48,763 nucleotides of DNA from Pseudomonas fluorescens (GTDB lineage: Bacteria > Pseudomonadota > Gammaproteobacteria > Pseudomonadales > Pseudomonadaceae): positions 1-48,763 of the forward strand of contig NZ_JAGGOF010000071.1 in assembly GCF_018614775.1 (NCBI RefSeq). Direction: 5' to 3'. The position numbers and the translations under genes were made by a program. Below are positions 17,927-26,454 of this stretch, piece after piece; the first letter of the stretch is position 1; the number at the start of each line of letters is the position of its first letter. The notes under the pieces were generated by a model. The model was not told where the DNA came from. It saw nothing but the letters and a program-made list of their open reading frames with translations, and ran no database searches.

Positions 17927-17993
17927 CACCGTAACCCAAAGTGCCCGAACCGACAAAACCACTGTCCGGCCCGGGATTATCGCGAGCCCGCGC

Positions 17994-19532
17994 TCAGCCC
18001 AAGGCCTTGCGGTTGAAGTCGCGCAGACGGAACCCCATCAGCAGCAGCATGCCGAAATATGCCACCACGCCCGCAACGACCAGCACGCCCAGGCGCAGGA
18101 ATCGCTCGAGCATCTGCCCTTCGTCCCACGCCGGCATAAAGTGCATCGCCCCCAGCAGGACCGCCGACATCACCGCCACGGCGACCAGCAATTTGAGGCC
18201 GAACAGCCCCCAGCCCGGCTGCGGTTGATACATGTTCTGCTTGCGCAGTTGGTAAAACAGCAGCCCGGCATTGAGGCAGGCGCCAGCACTGATGGCCAGG
18301 GCCAGGCCAGCGTGGGCCAGCGGACCGATCAGCAGCAGGTTGAACATCTGGGTCATCACCAAGGTGAAAATGGCGATTTTTACCGGCGTGCGGATGTTCT
18401 GCTGGGCGTAGAACCCCGGCGCCAGCACCTTGATCACGATGATCCCGAGCAAGCCCACTGAATAGGCGATCAGCGCCCGCTGGGTCATCGCCGCATCGAG
18501 GGCGTTGAACTGGCCATACTGGAACAGCGAGACGGTCAGCGGTTCAGCCAGGATCCCCAGCGCCAAAGCACAGGGCAACACCAGCACAAAGCACAGGCGC
18601 AGGCCCCAATCGAGAATGCGCGAGTATTCGTGGCGGTCCTGGCTGGCGTAGGTCTTGGCCAGGGTCGGCAACAGGATCGTGCCCAGGGCCACGCCCAGCA
18701 CACCCGACGGCAATTCCATCAGACGGTCGGCGTAGTACATCCATGACACTGAGCCGGCCACGAGGAATGAGGCAAAAATAGTGTTGATGATCAGGGAAAT
18801 CTGGCTGACCGATACCCCGAGGATCGCCGGCAGCATCTGCTTCATCACCCGCCATACGCCGCTGTCACGCAGGTTCAGTCGCGGCAGCACGAGCATGCCG
18901 ATTTTTTTCAGGTGCGGCAGTTGATAGAGCAGTTGCGCCAGGCCACCGACCAGCACCGCCCACCCGAGGGCCATCACCGGCGGATTGAAGTACGGCGTCA
19001 GGAACAGCGCGAACACGATCATGCTGACATTGAGCAAGGTCGGCACGAAGGCCGGCACGGAAAAGCGGTTCCAGGTATTGAGGATCGCGCCGGCCAGGGA
19101 CGACAGGGAGATCAGCAATATATAAGGAAAGGTCACCCGCAACAGGTCGGAGGTGAGCTGGAATTTTTCCGGGGTATCGGTAAAGCCCGGCGCCGTGGCC
19201 CAGATCACCCATGGCGCAGCGAGCATGCCGGCAGCCGTGACCAGCGCCAATACAAGCGTCAGCAGTCCGGTGACGTAGGCAATGAATGTGCGGGTCGCCT
19301 CGTCGCCCTTCTGGCTTTTATATTCCGCCAGGATCGGCACGAAAGCCTGGGAAAACGCCCCCTCGGCGAAAATCCGCCGCAGCAGGTTGGGCAGTTTGAA
19401 GGCAATGAAGAAGGCGTCGGTGGCCATCCCGGCGCCGAATATCCGCGCGATCAACGTGTCGCGAACGAACCCCAGGACACGGGAAAGCATCGTGATAGAG
19501 CTGACGGCAGCCAACGATTTGAGCAGATTCAT
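17994..19532 (-). CDS. murJ: Lipid II flippase MurJ (MviN)
   Basis: 512 residues and very hydrophobic, with about 14 membrane segments, the MOP-superfamily layout. It flips lipid II across the inner membrane for peptidoglycan synthesis. The N-terminal SMTMLSRVLGFVRDTLIAR-like start and the FGAGMATDAFFIAFKLPNLLRR stretch (split here by the first loop) are typical of MurJ. It is upstream of ribF on the same strand with about 130 bp between, and diverges from rpsT, an order conserved in pseudomonads. Confidence 0.95.
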   Translation of the reverse strand: MNLLKSLAAVSSITMLSRVLGFVRDTLIARIFGAGMATDAFFIAFKLPNLLRRIFAEGAFSQAFVPILAEYKSQKGDEATRTFIAYVTGLLTLVLALVTAAGMLAAPWVIWATAPGFTDTPEKFQLTSDLLRVTFPYILLISLSSLAGAILNTWNRFSVPAFVPTLLNVSMIVFALFLTPYFNPPVMALGWAVLVGGLAQLLYQLPHLKKIGMLVLPRLNLRDSGVWRVMKQMLPAILGVSVSQISLIINTIFASFLVAGSVSWMYYADRLMELPSGVLGVALGTILLPTLAKTYASQDRHEYSRILDWGLRLCFVLVLPCALALGILAEPLTVSLFQYGQFNALDAAMTQRALIAYSVGLLGIIVIKVLAPGFYAQQNIRTPVKIAIFTLVMTQMFNLLLIGPLAHAGLALAISAGACLNAGLLFYQLRKQNMYQPQPGWGLFGLKLLVAVAVMSAVLLGAMHFMPAWDEGQMLERFLRLGVLVVAGVVAYFGMLLLMGFRLRDFNRKALG

Positions 19533-19704
19533 GAAAAGAGTTTTTGCCTGTCGATAAACAGCAGGCGAACAACGCGCCCACTTGTGCGATACTCCGCGCC
19601 GCTAAACAGCACAGCGCCAAAGCCCGCGAGTTTACAGGTCGCACGCCGGAAAGAAATCCTTCGGTGCGCAGGACCTGCCATTCAGCGGAACGCGTCACCC
19701 GCCC

Positions 19705-19733
19705 TTGACAAGACTTCAACTCATCGGCATGAT
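19705..19733 (+). promoter_or_regulatory. Likely rpsT promoter
   Basis: A perfect -35 TTGACA (19705-19710), a 17-bp spacer and CATGAT (19728-19733) lie about 50 bp before the rpsT start. Confidence 0.6.
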
Positions 19734-19786
19734 TCGCGGCCTATTTTGTTTGCTATTTCCCAAAAAGTCTTTCGAGGAGCTCGACG

Positions 19787-20065
19787 GTGGCCAACACACC
19801 TTCCGCCAAAAAACGTGCAAAACAGGCTGAGAAGCGTCGCAGCCACAACGCCAGCCTGCGTTCCATGGTCCGTACCTACATCAAGAACGTAGTCAAGGCC
19901 ATCGACGCAAAAGACGCTGAAAAAGCTCAAGCTGCTTACGTTCTGGCTGTGCCTGTTATCGACCGTATGGCCGATAAAGGCATCATCCACAAGAACAAGG
20001 CTGCTCGCCATAAGAGCCGCCTGAATGGCCACGTAAAGGCCCTGAACGTTGCCGCTGCTGCCTAA
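19787..20065 (+). CDS. rpsT: 30S ribosomal protein S20
   Basis: 92 residues, Lys/Arg/Ala-rich, beginning MANTPSAKKRAKQAEKRRS, a helical-bundle protein bound to 16S rRNA. The start codon is GTG at 19787 with GAGGAGC upstream; non-ATG starts are common for rpsT and are linked to autoregulation in E. coli. It is monocistronic, with a strong promoter and a terminator directly after it. Confidence 0.97.
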   Translation: MANTPSAKKRAKQAEKRRSHNASLRSMVRTYIKNVVKAIDAKDAEKAQAAYVLAVPVIDRMADKGIIHKNKAARHKSRLNGHVKALNVAAAA

Positions 20066-20078
20066 GCGACGCGCTCAT

Positions 20079-20108
20079 TAAAAAACCGACCTCAGGGTCG
20101 GTTTTTTA
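20079..20108 (+). terminator. Rho-independent terminator of rpsT
   Basis: Stem AAAACCGACC / GGGTCGGTTTT with a short loop and a T run, starting 14 bp after the rpsT stop. Confidence 0.9.
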
Positions 20109-20145
20109 TTGCTTGTGATTTCGCAAGCACACCACAAAGATAAAT

Positions 20146-20231
20146 GTGGGAGCGAGCCTGCTCGCGATAACGGAGTGTCAGACGACTTGCCGTGACTGTC
20201 ACACCGCTATCGCGAGCAGGCTCGCTCCCAC
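20146..20231. repeat. REPIN between rpsT and creA
   Basis: Arms are GTGGGAGCGAGCCTGCTCGC and the inverted copy ending GCTCCCAC. The arm variant has GAGCCTGCTC instead of GGGCTTGCTC. Confidence 0.85.
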
Positions 20232-20250
20232 AGGGAGGGTTATGCGTTGA

Positions 20251-20715
20251 TTATTGAGCGCGAGCCCAGGGCAGGATCGGAATCGCCGTCACCGCATTCT
20301 GCGGGCTGCCTTCGATCACGCGGTCGCTGTAGACCAGGTACACCAGGGTATTGCGCTTCTTGTCGAGGAAACGCACCACCTGCATGGTCTTGAACACCAA
20401 CGACGTACGCTCCCGGAACACCTCTTCGCCATCCTTGAGCTCACCCTTGAAGCTGATCGGCCCCACCTGGCGACAGGCAATGGAGGCCTCGGCGCGGTCT
20501 TCAGCCAGGCCCAGGCCACCTTTCACGCCACCGGTCTTGGCTCGCGACAGGTAACAGGTCACACCGTCAACCTTGGGGTCGTCGAACGCTTCGACCACGA
20601 TCCGGTCGTTCGGCCCGACAAACTTGAACACCGTCGACACCTGGCCAATCTCCTCGGCCGACGCCAACAGCGGCACCGCCAACAGCAAGCCAATCAATCC
20701 TTTTGCCAAACCCAT
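20251..20715 (-). CDS. creA: CreA family periplasmic protein
   Basis: 154 residues. A signal peptide (about residues 1-20, LLLAVPLLASA) is followed by the CreA domain (EEIGQVSTVFKFVGPNDRIVV, GVTCYLSRAKTGG, ASIACRQVGPI), with two Cys. The family has a conserved periplasmic fold but no settled function; in E. coli it lies next to creBCD. AAGGA precedes the ATG. It starts 9 bp after proB, so it is the last gene of the obgE-proB-creA series. Confidence 0.88.
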   Translation of the reverse strand: MGLAKGLIGLLLAVPLLASAEEIGQVSTVFKFVGPNDRIVVEAFDDPKVDGVTCYLSRAKTGGVKGGLGLAEDRAEASIACRQVGPISFKGELKDGEEVFRERTSLVFKTMQVVRFLDKKRNTLVYLVYSDRVIEGSPQNAVTAIPILPWARAQ

Positions 20716-20724
20716 GATTTTTCC

Positions 20725-21843
20725 TTAGACGAGAATCAGGTTGTCGCGGTGAACCAGCTCAGGTTCCGCCATGTAACCCAGCAGACCGACAATTGCATCA
20801 GACGACTGGCCGATGATTTTCTGTGCTTCCAGGGCGCTGTAATTCGCCAGGCCTCGGGCGATCTCACGGCCGTCCGGCGCGACGCACACCACCATTTCGC
20901 CACGACGAAAACTGCCCTGGACCAATTTCACACCCACTGGCAGCAGGCTTTTGTTGCCCTGGGACAGGGCCGAGACAGCCCCCGCATCCAACACCAGCGT
21001 GCCCCGGGTTTGCAGGTGCCCGGCCAACCATTGCTTGCGCGCCGCCAACATGCCGCGCTCAGGGGACAGCAAGGTGCCAATGCGCTCACCCGCTTTCAGA
21101 CGGTCCAGCACCCGCTCCAACCGCCCACCGACGATGATCGTATGAGCCCCGGAGCGCGCCGCCAGACGCGCGGCACGCAGCTTGGTCTGCATACCGCCGC
21201 GACCCAGCGCACCGCCGGTGCCGCCCGCCACGGCGTCCAGCGCCGGGTCATCAGCGCGCGCTTCGTAAATCAGATTGGCATCGGGGTTGTTGCGCGGATC
21301 GGCGTCGAACATGCCGTCGCGATCAGTGAGAATCACCAGCAGGTCCGCTTCCACCAGGTTTGCCACCAGCGCGGCCAGGGTGTCGTTGTCACCAAAACGG
21401 ATCTCGTCGGTGACCACCGTGTCGTTCTCGTTGATAACCGGGATGACTTTCAGCTCCACCAGCGCCCGCAGGGTGCTGCGGGCGTTGAGGTAGCGCTTGC
21501 GGTCGGACAGGTCGTCGTGGGTCAGCAGGATTTGCGCCGTGTGGCGACCGTGTTCGGCAAAGCTCGATTCCCAGGCTTGCACCAGGCCCATCTGGCCAAT
21601 GGCAGCAGCCGCCTGCAATTCGTGCATCGCGCTGGGTCGCGACGTCCAGCCCAGGCGGCTCATACCGGCCGCCACGGCACCCGAAGAGACCAATACCAGC
21701 TCGACGCCAGCCTCATGCAGGGCCACCATCTGCTCGACCCACACCGCCATGGCCTGGCGATCCAGACCCTTGCCATCCGCCGTCAGCAGTGCGCTGCCGA
21801 TCTTCACGACCCAGCGCTGCGCACCCGTCACCTTGCTCCGCAT
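20725..21843 (-). CDS. proB: Glutamate 5-kinase ProB
   Basis: 372 residues, the P. aeruginosa length. It catalyses the first step of proline synthesis, phosphorylation of the glutamate gamma-carboxyl. The amino-acid-kinase domain has VVKIGSALLTADG at the N-terminus, VSSGAVAAGM and the NENDTV loop. A C-terminal PUA domain (about 280-360) follows. The start could be the ATG at 21843 or the adjacent one at 21846; both follow AAGG. It is downstream of obgE, with a terminator hairpin and a REPIN between. Confidence 0.95.
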   Translation of the reverse strand: MRSKVTGAQRWVVKIGSALLTADGKGLDRQAMAVWVEQMVALHEAGVELVLVSSGAVAAGMSRLGWTSRPSAMHELQAAAAIGQMGLVQAWESSFAEHGRHTAQILLTHDDLSDRKRYLNARSTLRALVELKVIPVINENDTVVTDEIRFGDNDTLAALVANLVEADLLVILTDRDGMFDADPRNNPDANLIYEARADDPALDAVAGGTGGALGRGGMQTKLRAARLAARSGAHTIIVGGRLERVLDRLKAGERIGTLLSPERGMLAARKQWLAGHLQTRGTLVLDAGAVSALSQGNKSLLPVGVKLVQGSFRRGEMVVCVAPDGREIARGLANYSALEAQKIIGQSSDAIVGLLGYMAEPELVHRDNLILV

Positions 21844-21921
21844 CATCTTCAACCTTTGCCAGCGAACGGCGCGACCCAGCGCCGCCCATGGGATTATTCG
21901 TATTTGCGTTCTGCAGATACC

Positions 21922-21945
21922 AAAACGCCGCTCGAATGAGCGGCG
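21922..21945 (-). terminator. Terminator hairpin between obgE and proB
   Basis: On the minus strand CGCCGCTC-ATTC-GAGCGGCG is followed by TTTT. It would end transcripts from obgE before proB, at least in part. Confidence 0.65.
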
Positions 21946-22042
21946 CCTTGGAAACCGGCTGGTTGCGATGATAACACCGCGCCCCGGCAGATGAACCGGG
22001 CAAGCCCGATGCCACCCAGCTAAAGATCACGACAACCCCCCT

Positions 22043-22129
22043 GTGGGAGCGAGCCTGCTCGCGATTGCGGTGGGCCAGTCACTACAAATACAACCGACAT
22101 GACGCCATCGCGAGCAGGCTCGCTCCCAC
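22043..22129. repeat. REPIN downstream of obgE
   Basis: The arm GTGGGAGCGAGCCTGCTCGC and its inverted copy are separated by a spacer of about 46 bp. It starts 26 bp after the obgE stop on the minus strand. Confidence 0.85.
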
Positions 22130-22154
22130 AGGTTTTGACTTCAACCAGTACAGA

Positions 22155-23378
22155 TCAGTCACGCACGTAGATGATTTCCGGACCGTCTTCGTCATCCACG
22201 TCTTCTTCATCCCAATCGTCATCACCGATGTCATGGACCGACTTCACGCCGCTGCGGCGCAGGGCACGCTGGTCATCCAGGGCCTGCAACTGGGCACGGG
22301 CTTCGTCTTCGATGCGCTGGTCGAGCTCGGCCAGCTCTTCCTTGTAGGCCGGGTCGTTGGCCAGGCGATCGGCGCGATCTTCCAGATAACGCATGATGTC
22401 GTGGCACAGGCGCTCGGTGCCTTCTTTGGCAATGGCCGAGATCACGTAGATCGGACCTTCCCACTCCAGGCGATCGACGATTTCCTTGACCCGCTCCTCG
22501 TGCTCTTCTTCGAGGATCTGGTCGCACTTGTTCAGCACCAGCCAACGATCACGCTCGGCCAGGGCCGGGCTGAACTTGGTCAGCTCGCTGACGATGACTT
22601 CGGCAGCATCGGCGGCACTGGTTTCATCCAGCGGCGCCATGTCCACGAGGTGCAGCAACAGACGGGTGCGGGACAAGTGCTTGAGGAAGCGAATGCCCAG
22701 ACCGGCACCATCGGAAGCGCCTTCGATCAGCCCCGGGATGTCGGCGATCACGAAGCTCTTCCAGCGATCGACGCTGACCACGCCCAGGTTAGGCACCAGG
22801 GTAGTGAACGGGTAATCGGCGACTTTCGGCTTGGCCGCCGACACCGAGCGAATGAAGGTACTTTTACCAGCGTTTGGCAGGCCCAGCAGACCCACGTCGG
22901 CCAACACCTTCATTTCCAGCTTCAGGTCACGCTGCTCGCCGGGTTTGCCTGGCGTAGTCTGGCGCGGCGCGCGGTTGGTACTGGATTTGAAACGGGTGTT
23001 GCCCAGGCCGTGCCAGCCGCCATGCGCCACCAGCAGGCGCTGGCCGGCCTTGGTCAGGTCGCCGATCACTTCCTGGGTCGCGGAGTCGATCACCGTGGTG
23101 CCGACCGGCACCCGCAGGATCAGGTCTTCGCCTTTCTTGCCGGTGCAATCGGTGCTGCCGCCGTTGGAGCCACGCTCGGCATCGAAGTGCCGGGTGTAAC
23201 GGTAGTCCACCAGGGTGTTGAGGTTCTCGTCGGCGAGCATGTAGATCGAGCCGCCGTCACCACCATCACCCCCGTTCGGACCACCGTTTTCAATGAATTT
23301 TTCCCGACGGAAACTCATGCAACCATTGCCGCCGTCGCCGGCCTTTACTCGAATCGATACTTCATCAACAAACTTCAT
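22155..23378 (-). CDS. obgE: Obg family GTPase ObgE/CgtA
   Basis: 407 residues, an essential ribosome-associated GTPase involved in 50S assembly and stress control. The N-terminal glycine-rich Obg fold (MKFVDEVSIRVKAGDGGNG, GGDGGDGG) is followed by the G domain: P-loop GLPNAGKST, DIPGLIEGA switch and NKCD. It has a Pseudomonas-type acidic C-terminus (DDDWDEEDVDDEDG). The start at 23378 has AGAGG upstream; the longer frame begins in the intergenic region. It is downstream of rplU-rpmA in the conserved L21-L27-Obg order but separated by a terminator. Confidence 0.96.
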   Translation of the reverse strand: MKFVDEVSIRVKAGDGGNGCMSFRREKFIENGGPNGGDGGDGGSIYMLADENLNTLVDYRYTRHFDAERGSNGGSTDCTGKKGEDLILRVPVGTTVIDSATQEVIGDLTKAGQRLLVAHGGWHGLGNTRFKSSTNRAPRQTTPGKPGEQRDLKLEMKVLADVGLLGLPNAGKSTFIRSVSAAKPKVADYPFTTLVPNLGVVSVDRWKSFVIADIPGLIEGASDGAGLGIRFLKHLSRTRLLLHLVDMAPLDETSAADAAEVIVSELTKFSPALAERDRWLVLNKCDQILEEEHEERVKEIVDRLEWEGPIYVISAIAKEGTERLCHDIMRYLEDRADRLANDPAYKEELAELDQRIEDEARAQLQALDDQRALRRSGVKSVHDIGDDDWDEEDVDDEDGPEIIYVRD

Positions 23379-23524
23379 GACACACGCCTCTCGCCATACG
23401 GACGAGCCGAAAAAAACAAGACATAAGACTCTTGCAAAAATGAACGCAGCGGCCAGTTCAAGCGCCCGGTTGCAGCGCCGGCAGCCCATACAAACAGCTT
23501 TGCAAGAGACTCACCCCACAAACG

Positions 23525-23553
23525 AAAAAGCCCCGTCGCAAGACAGGGCTTCT
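23525..23553 (-). terminator. Terminator of rplU-rpmA
   Basis: On the minus strand AAGCCCTGTC-TTGC-GACGGGGCTT runs into TTT, with one G-T pair in the stem. It starts about 15 bp after the rpmA stop. Confidence 0.8.
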
Positions 23554-23568
23554 CCAGCGGTCTCGCAA

Positions 23569-23826
23569 TTAAGCTGCGATAACGCTTACGTAACGACGAC
23601 CGAAGGCGCCTTTTACTTCGAACTTGATCACGCCTTCGACTTTAGCGAAGAGGGTGTGATCCTTACCCATGCCCACGCCGTAGCCAGCGTGGAATTGGGT
23701 GCCGCGCTGACGCACGATGATGTTGCCTGCTTTGATAGCCTGGCCGCCATACATCTTCACGCCAAGGCGTTTGGCTTCTGAGTCGCGACCGTTACGGGTA
23801 CTACCACCAGCTTTTTTGTGTGCCAT
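23569..23826 (-). CDS. rpmA: 50S ribosomal protein L27
   Basis: 85 residues. It begins MAHKKAGGSTRNGRDSEAKR, the flexible N-terminus that reaches the peptidyl transferase centre, and contains GQAIKAGNIIVRQRGTQFH. No N-terminal cleavage extension of the Firmicutes type is present. It is 35 bp after rplU and followed by a terminator. Confidence 0.97.
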   Translation of the reverse strand: MAHKKAGGSTRNGRDSEAKRLGVKMYGGQAIKAGNIIVRQRGTQFHAGYGVGMGKDHTLFAKVEGVIKFEVKGAFGRRYVSVIAA

Positions 23827-23861
23827 GAGTTCAATTCTCCTAGTGAGGAATTAGGCTGAAA

Positions 23862-24176
23862 TTAAGCCTGAATACCGGTGATTTTGATCTCGGTGTACCA
23901 CTGGCGGTGGCCCATACGCTTCATGTGGTGCTTACGACGACGGAACTTGATGATGCGGACTTTATCGTGACGACCTTGGGAGATCACTTCAGCCACAACG
24001 GTAGCGCCAGCAACAACTGGAGCACCGATATTCACGTCATCGCCATTGGCGACCAACAGAACGCGATCAAAAGTCACGGATTCGCCGGTAGCGATTTCCA
24101 GTTTTTCGATCTTCAGGTATTCACCTGGGGCGACCTTGTATTGCTTGCCACCAGTAACGATTACTGCGTACGACAT
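23862..24176 (-). CDS. rplU: 50S ribosomal protein L21
   Basis: 104 residues, beginning MSYAVIVTGGKQYKVAPGEY, with the C-terminal signature KFRRRKHHMKRMGHRQWYTEIKI (split by the final beta turn). It binds 23S rRNA. The ATG at 24176 matches the family; the upstream open frame is non-coding leader. The first gene of the rplU-rpmA unit, it has a strong promoter at 24308-24336 and a leader of about 125 nt. Confidence 0.97.
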   Translation of the reverse strand: MSYAVIVTGGKQYKVAPGEYLKIEKLEIATGESVTFDRVLLVANGDDVNIGAPVVAGATVVAEVISQGRHDKVRIIKFRRRKHHMKRMGHRQWYTEIKITGIQA

Positions 24177-24307
24177 GGTATTTCTCCGATAATCCTGCTC
24201 ACCCAGCGCTTTATAAGAAGAGGTATTGGCTGGCATGGCTGCATGGGCTGGAAGGCCCGTATGCAATTGCGTAAGGCAGGTGCTGCCCAGGAAGTTCAGG
24301 GTGCGCG

Positions 24308-24336
24308 ATTGTACGCAAGCTGATCGAGCCTTGCAA
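24308..24336 (-). promoter_or_regulatory. Likely rplU promoter
   Basis: On the minus strand TTGCAA, a 17-bp spacer and TACAAT form a near-consensus sigma70 promoter about 130 bp before rplU. The long leader may serve ribosomal protein autoregulation. Confidence 0.7.
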
Positions 24337-24366
24337 GTGGCCGTCCGACCTGCCCAAGCGTGCGCC

Positions 24367-24395
24367 TTGACAGGCCTGGGTGGGGGTCCTAGCAT
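24367..24395 (+). promoter_or_regulatory. Likely ispB promoter
   Basis: Perfect -35 TTGACA (24367-24372), 17-bp spacer, TAGCAT (24390-24395). The ispB ATG is 33 bp downstream. It diverges from the rplU promoter. Confidence 0.7.
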
Positions 24396-24427
24396 GCCGC
24401 GCAACCCTTCTGGAGCACCTGTCGCTG

Positions 24428-25396
24428 ATGCAACCCCAAGCTTTCTACCGCGCGGTGGCGGACGATTTTAGCGCCGTCGACGGCATCATCAAGAAGCAGC
24501 TGACTTCCCGAGTGCCTCTGGTATCGAAAATCGGCGACTACATTACGTCGGCCGGTGGCAAGCGCCTGCGTCCTTTATTGGTGCTGCTGTGTGGCAAGGC
24601 CCTGGGACGCGAAGGCGACGACATGCGCCTGTTGGCCGCCACCATCGAATTCCTGCACACCGCCACCCTGCTGCATGACGACGTGGTCGACATGTCCGGC
24701 ATGCGCCGCGGCCGCTCCACCGCCAACGCCATGTGGGGCAACGCCCCCAGCGTGCTGGTGGGCGACTTCCTCTATTCGCGATCCTTCGAAATGATGGTCG
24801 AACTGGGCTCCATGCCGGTGATGAAGATCCTGTCCCAGGCCACCCGCATCATTGCCGAAGGTGAAGTGCTGCAGCTGTCCAAGGTGCGCGACGCCAGCAC
24901 CACGGAAGAGACCTACATGGAAGTCATCCGCGGCAAGACCGCGATGCTCTTCGAAGCCTCGACCCACAGTGCCGCCGCCCTGGCCGGTGCCAGCGCCGAG
25001 CAGAGCGAAGCGCTGCGCACCTTCGGTGACCACCTGGGCGTGGCCTTCCAGTTGGTGGACGACCTGCTGGACTACAAGGGCGACGCCGAGACCCTGGGCA
25101 AGAACGTCGGTGACGACCTCGCCGAAGGCAAGCCGACCCTGCCGTTGATCTACACCATGCGCGAAGGCACGCCCGAGCAGGCGGCGCTGGTACGCCAGGC
25201 GATCCAGAAAGGCGGCATCGAAGACCTGGAAAGCATTCGTGCAGCAGTTGAAGCCTCCGGCTCGCTGGACTACACCGCGAAACTGGCCCGGGACTACGTC
25301 GCCCGCGCGATCAAATGCCTCGACGCCCTGCCCGCCAGCGAATACCGCGATGCGCTGGTGGAGTTGAGTGAGTTTGCGGTAGCCCGTACTCACTGA
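24428..25396 (+). CDS. ispB: Polyprenyl (octaprenyl) diphosphate synthase IspB
   Basis: 322 residues, a trans-prenyltransferase that builds the ubiquinone side chain from IPP. The first Asp-rich motif is in LLHDDVVDMSGMRRG and the second is FQLVDDLLDYKG. GGKRLRPLLVLL is the conserved N-terminal binding segment. The start at 24428 (MQPQAFYRAVADDF) was chosen from family length, with CTGGAG upstream. The product chain length (eight or nine units) cannot be read from the sequence with certainty. Confidence 0.93.
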   Translation: MQPQAFYRAVADDFSAVDGIIKKQLTSRVPLVSKIGDYITSAGGKRLRPLLVLLCGKALGREGDDMRLLAATIEFLHTATLLHDDVVDMSGMRRGRSTANAMWGNAPSVLVGDFLYSRSFEMMVELGSMPVMKILSQATRIIAEGEVLQLSKVRDASTTEETYMEVIRGKTAMLFEASTHSAAALAGASAEQSEALRTFGDHLGVAFQLVDDLLDYKGDAETLGKNVGDDLAEGKPTLPLIYTMREGTPEQAALVRQAIQKGGIEDLESIRAAVEASGSLDYTAKLARDYVARAIKCLDALPASEYRDALVELSEFAVARTH

Positions 25397-25413
25397 TACC
25401 CACGGTTTTTTTT

Positions 25414-25436
25414 GTGGGAGCAAGCCTTGCTCCCAC
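25414..25436. repeat. Single REP hairpin after ispB
   Basis: GTGGGAGCAAG and CTTGCTCCCAC with almost no loop follow a T run. It may help terminate ispB transcripts. Confidence 0.65.
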
Positions 25437-25527
25437 ATACCCCCTCGCAACAATGCAGCGTCACCCGCCTCGCTGTAAAACCCTATACAATGTGCGCCCT
25501 TTGCCTCCTGACACCCAAGGAACCCTA

Positions 25528-25869
25528 GTGAGCACGTTGCCTCCCTGCCCGAAATGCAATTCCGAATACAGCTACGAAGACGGCACTCAACTGGTCTGCC
25601 CGGAGTGTGCCCACGAATGGTCCGCCAGCGGCGACATCGAGACGGCGTCCGACGACACCGTGAAGAAGGATTCGGTCGGCAATGTGCTGCAGGACGGCGA
25701 CACCATCACCGTGATCAAGGACCTCAAGGTCAAGGGCACGTCGCTGGTGGTCAAGGTGGGCACCAAGGTCAAGAACATCCGCCTGTGCGAGGGCGACCAC
25801 GACATCGATTGCAAGATCGACGGCATCGGCCCGATGAAGCTCAAATCCGAGTTCGTCAGAAAAGTCTGA
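25528..25869 (+). CDS. PhnA/YjdM family zinc-ribbon protein
   Basis: 113 residues. The N-terminal zinc ribbon is CPKCNSEYSYEDGTQLVCPE with a second CxxC continuing to CAHEW; the rest is the PhnA/YjdM beta domain (VGNVLQDGDTITVIKDLKVK). The start is GTG at 25528 with AAGGA upstream. The family was once named alkylphosphonate utilisation protein but is not a phosphonate hydrolase; its role is unsettled. It stands alone, after ispB on the same strand. Confidence 0.88.
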   Translation: MSTLPPCPKCNSEYSYEDGTQLVCPECAHEWSASGDIETASDDTVKKDSVGNVLQDGDTITVIKDLKVKGTSLVVKVGTKVKNIRLCEGDHDIDCKIDGIGPMKLKSEFVRKV

Positions 25870-26009
25870 TTCTTCCGTACGCCATCCTGCGCCCCGCGTC
25901 GGATGGTGCGTCGCCCTCCCCGATCCCGCTCCGCTTTTCCCAACGCTAGCCAAGCGCCAGAGCTGTCGCCACCCCTCGTCAGAAAAGAAACCGGAAGACC
26001 AATAGAGAC

Positions 26010-26041
26010 TTGCTATTTCGCGAATAAGAATTATTCTCATA
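26010..26041 (+). promoter_or_regulatory. Fur-regulated promoter of the PA4570-like gene
   Basis: TTGCTA (26010-26015), a 16-bp spacer and TATTCT (26032-26037). A Fur box, AATAAGAATTATTCTCATA (26023-26041), covers the -10. It fits the palindromic iron box AATGAGAATTATTCTCATT at 17 of 19 positions. It predicts repression with iron and induction under iron starvation. Confidence 0.8.
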
Positions 26042-26065
26042 AAACCCATCAAGGAGATGAGAACC

Positions 26066-26323
26066 ATGACTTATTTGATCGATGCCTGGCTGGACCGCCC
26101 ACATCCCTACCTCCGGATCCTGCATCGGGAAACCGGGGAAGTCTTCGCAGTGCTTGGGGAGGAAGCCTTGAACGAGCTGCAGGATCAGGGCGACCTGGAC
26201 CTCAACAGCCTCAATTCCAGCGAGCCGCTGGTACTCAAGGAATTGGTGCGCAATCTGTTTCTGTTCTGCTACGCCAGGGCGTTGCGCCCGAGTGGCGATT
26301 TCAATGGCAGGTTCCACGGATGA
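26066..26323 (+). CDS. PA4570-family small protein, iron-starvation induced
   Basis: 85 residues, acidic, soluble, with no signal peptide and no recognised motif (MTYLIDAWLDRPHPYLRILH ... ELVRNLFLFCYARALRPSG). The ATG at 26066 has AAGGAG 9 nt upstream; the in-frame ATG at 26057 touches that site and is unlikely. It corresponds by position (next to ispB and fklB) and size to PA4570 of P. aeruginosa, which I recall as strongly induced by low iron. The Fur box upstream supports the same control here. Function unknown. Confidence 0.8.
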   Translation: MTYLIDAWLDRPHPYLRILHRETGEVFAVLGEEALNELQDQGDLDLNSLNSSEPLVLKELVRNLFLFCYARALRPSGDFNGRFHG

Positions 26324-26336
26324 GCATGAGGACAAT

Positions 26337-26423
26337 GTGGGAGCGGGCTTGCTCGCGAAAGCGGTGTGTCAGCCACAATATTGTTAACTGATGTACCGTC
26401 TTCGCGAGCAAGCCCGCTCCCAC
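26337..26423. repeat. REPIN between the PA4570-like gene and fklB
   Basis: Arms GTGGGAGCGGGCTTGCTCGC and inverted copy between two convergent genes. It may act as a shared transcript end. Confidence 0.85.
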
Positions 26424-26454
26424 ATTTTTGCCCAGTGCTAAACCAGACCGGGTC

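Noticed and set aside
16926..17939. FMN riboswitch before ribF
   Set aside because: Only about 20 nt lie between the predicted transcription start and the ATG; no conserved RFN element can fit.
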